6,495 nucleotides of DNA from Kiritimatiellia bacterium (GTDB lineage: Bacteria; Verrucomicrobiota; Kiritimatiellia; RFP12; UBA1067): NCBI GenBank assembly GCA_017459225.1, contig JAFUDL010000011.1, forward strand, positions 1 through 6,495, written 5' to 3'. Below the pieces are notes generated by a model, which was not told the origin of the DNA, searched no databases, and saw only the letters and a program-made list of their open reading frames with translations. This document shows positions 5,494-6,495 of this stretch, piece after piece (position 1 is the first letter of the stretch; every line of letters starts with the position of its first letter). The position numbers and the translations under genes were made by a program.

Positions 5494-6183
5494 ATGCGCA
5501 TCATGGCGACATCGGATTTGCATGGGAACCTTGACGGACTTGACCCGACGGGGGCGGATGTCGTCGTTCTTGCGGGCGACGTCGCGCCGCTCAAGGGGCG
5601 CGGCCCCTGGCACCTCAACGACCAGAAGAAGTGGATCAACAAGCGCTTCCGTGAATGGACGTCGTCGTATCCCGACATCCAGTTTGTCGTCATTCCCGGC
5701 AACCACGACTTCTATCCGATCACCCACATCCTCTTCAAGGGACACGACATCGACTGGACGTTCGGATTCTCGCCCAATGTCCATTTCCTCTGCGACTGCG
5801 CGGCCGAAATCAACGGCATTCGCTTCTACGGTACGCCATGGGTGCCGATCATCTCCTATTCGTGGGCGTTCGAGGGGGAGCATGACACGCTGAGGCAATG
5901 GTTCTCGAAGATACCCACCGGCCTTGATGTCCTTGTCACGCACGGACCGCCGCGTATCCCCGGCAGCGACGTGGACCGTTCGCTTCAGACGGACTCCGAG
6001 CATTTCGGCTCGTCCGAGCTGGCAGAGGCGATTGCGGAGAAATGTCCCCGCTTCGTCTTCTGCGGACACATCCACACGGGTCAGCACGGAGGCGTTGATT
6101 TCGAATCCAGCCGCATCTACAACGTCTCGCGCCTCGACGAGCGGTACGAAGTCGCCTACGAGCCGACGTGGCTGGATGTGTGA
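5494..6183 (+). CDS. Cytosolic metallophosphoesterase, MPPED/239FB-like
   Basis: This is a 229-residue calcineurin-like phosphoesterase without signal peptide or membrane segment. Counting from ATG 5494, the metal ligands are complete: D8 and H10 (SDLHG), D29 (AGD), N70-H71-D72 (GNHD), H150 (THGPP) and H192/H194 (GHIH). The YGTPWVP segment before a WAF motif, the THGPP motif and the late YNVS segment after GHIH match the MPPED1/MPPED2-type subfamily, which cleaves cyclic nucleotide or other phosphodiesters in studied members. The substrate here is unknown. It differs clearly from the Tat-exported phosphoesterase at 1335-2387 and is not a recent duplicate of it. It lies 64 bases after the ATPase stop; no strong promoter is visible in that gap, so it may be read from upstream or from an unrecognised promoter. 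GC-rich codon use resembles the left-hand operon. The flavin reductase gene begins 40 bases downstream. Confidence 0.9.
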   Translation: MRIMATSDLHGNLDGLDPTGADVVVLAGDVAPLKGRGPWHLNDQKKWINKRFREWTSSYPDIQFVVIPGNHDFYPITHILFKGHDIDWTFGFSPNVHFLCDCAAEINGIRFYGTPWVPIISYSWAFEGEHDTLRQWFSKIPTGLDVLVTHGPPRIPGSDVDRSLQTDSEHFGSSELAEAIAEKCPRFVFCGHIHTGQHGGVDFESSRIYNVSRLDERYEVAYEPTWLDV

Positions 6184-6223
6184 CGGACAGCATTGTAAAA
6201 AAAAACTAAGAAAGGAATACGAA

Positions 6224-6495
6224 ATGAATAAGAGCCTTGGAAAGAAGAACTGGATTTTCCCGATGCCGGTGTTGATGATCGGTACCTACGGTGCGAACTG
6301 CAAGCCCTACGTGATGAACGCCGCGTGGGGCGGAATTACGCTTGAGGACGAAATCACGATCTGCATCGACACCGGACACAAGACGTGGGCGAACATCGCC
6401 GCGCGGAAGGCGTTCACCGTCGCCTTCGGCACGGCCGACGCCGTGAAGTCCTGCGACTACCTCGGCATCGCGAGCGGCAACAAGACGCCCGACAA
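6224..6495 (+). CDS. Flavin reductase family protein, flavoredoxin-like (5' part, runs off the window)
   Basis: Ninety codons and two further bases are present, with no stop. The N-terminus (MNKSLGKKNWIFPMPVLMIG) followed by TYGANCKPYVMNAAWGG is characteristic of the flavoredoxin-like branch of the flavin reductase family. These proteins bind FMN and take part in electron transfer or flavin reduction, typically in anaerobes. Residues HKTWANIAARKAFTVAFGTA (52-71) match the conserved FMN-proximal region, and CDYLGIASGNKTPDK near the window edge matches the family's CDYxGxxSGxKxPDK motif. AAAGGA at 6211-6216 is a good ribosome site, seven bases before ATG 6224. An A9 run at 6197-6205 lies in the 40-base gap after the phosphoesterase; with no terminator seen there, the two may be co-transcribed. 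The full protein should be roughly twice the part visible here. Confidence 0.88.
   Translation, partial: MNKSLGKKNWIFPMPVLMIGTYGANCKPYVMNAAWGGITLEDEITICIDTGHKTWANIAARKAFTVAFGTADAVKSCDYLGIASGNKTPD

Noticed and set aside
5437..6087. 216-codon minus-strand open frame
   Set aside because: It is antisense to the MPPED-like phosphoesterase, which has all metal ligands; it is Arg/Asp-rich shadow sequence.

Overview
This looks like a chromosomal stretch from an anaerobic, probably gut- or rumen-type bacterium. The anaerobe call rests on an AmrS-type radical SAM enzyme, a TSCPD protein, a C_GCAxxG_C_C redox protein and a flavoredoxin-like flavin reductase lying close together. Promoters are of the sigma70 extended -10 type (TGnTATAAT), not the Bacteroidetes type. 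Most genes are GC-rich with strong purine-rich ribosome sites. A Verrucomicrobiota/Kiritimatiellota-like source is a weak guess from general gene content; nothing here fixes the taxonomy. All recognised genes lie on the + strand.

Left block (1-935): the last codons of an AMMECR1-domain gene (AmmeMemoRadiSam protein A) overlap the start of the radical SAM partner AmrS. The system is widespread and its product is unknown.

Second block (about 992-2791): an extended -10 promoter precedes a tight three-gene operon. It encodes a small cysteine-rich TSCPD protein, a Tat-exported metallophosphoesterase and a small C_GCAxxG_C_C redox protein, with gaps of 22 and 20 bases.

Third block (2844-5429): two accessory genes. 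The first, visibly AT-richer than its left neighbours, encodes a LabA-like NYN/PIN nuclease fused to two zinc-ribbon modules and an unrecognised C-terminal region. The second is a DUF4143-type AAA ATPase. Between them lies the most unusual structure in the window: a 33-bp direct repeat (two full units and a 17-base partial third). Each conserved 17-mer is positioned like the spacer of a sigma70 promoter, and the third leads into a perfect TATAAT that should drive the ATPase.

Right block (5494-6495): an MPPED-like metallophosphoesterase and the first 90 codons of a flavoredoxin-like flavin reductase that runs off the window.

No tRNA, rRNA, CRISPR array, transposase, integrase or convincing rho-independent terminator was seen. 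The window does not contain a clearly new multi-gene system. The best candidates for something undescribed are the promoter-spacer repeat array upstream of the ATPase and the NYN-zinc-ribbon protein beside it.
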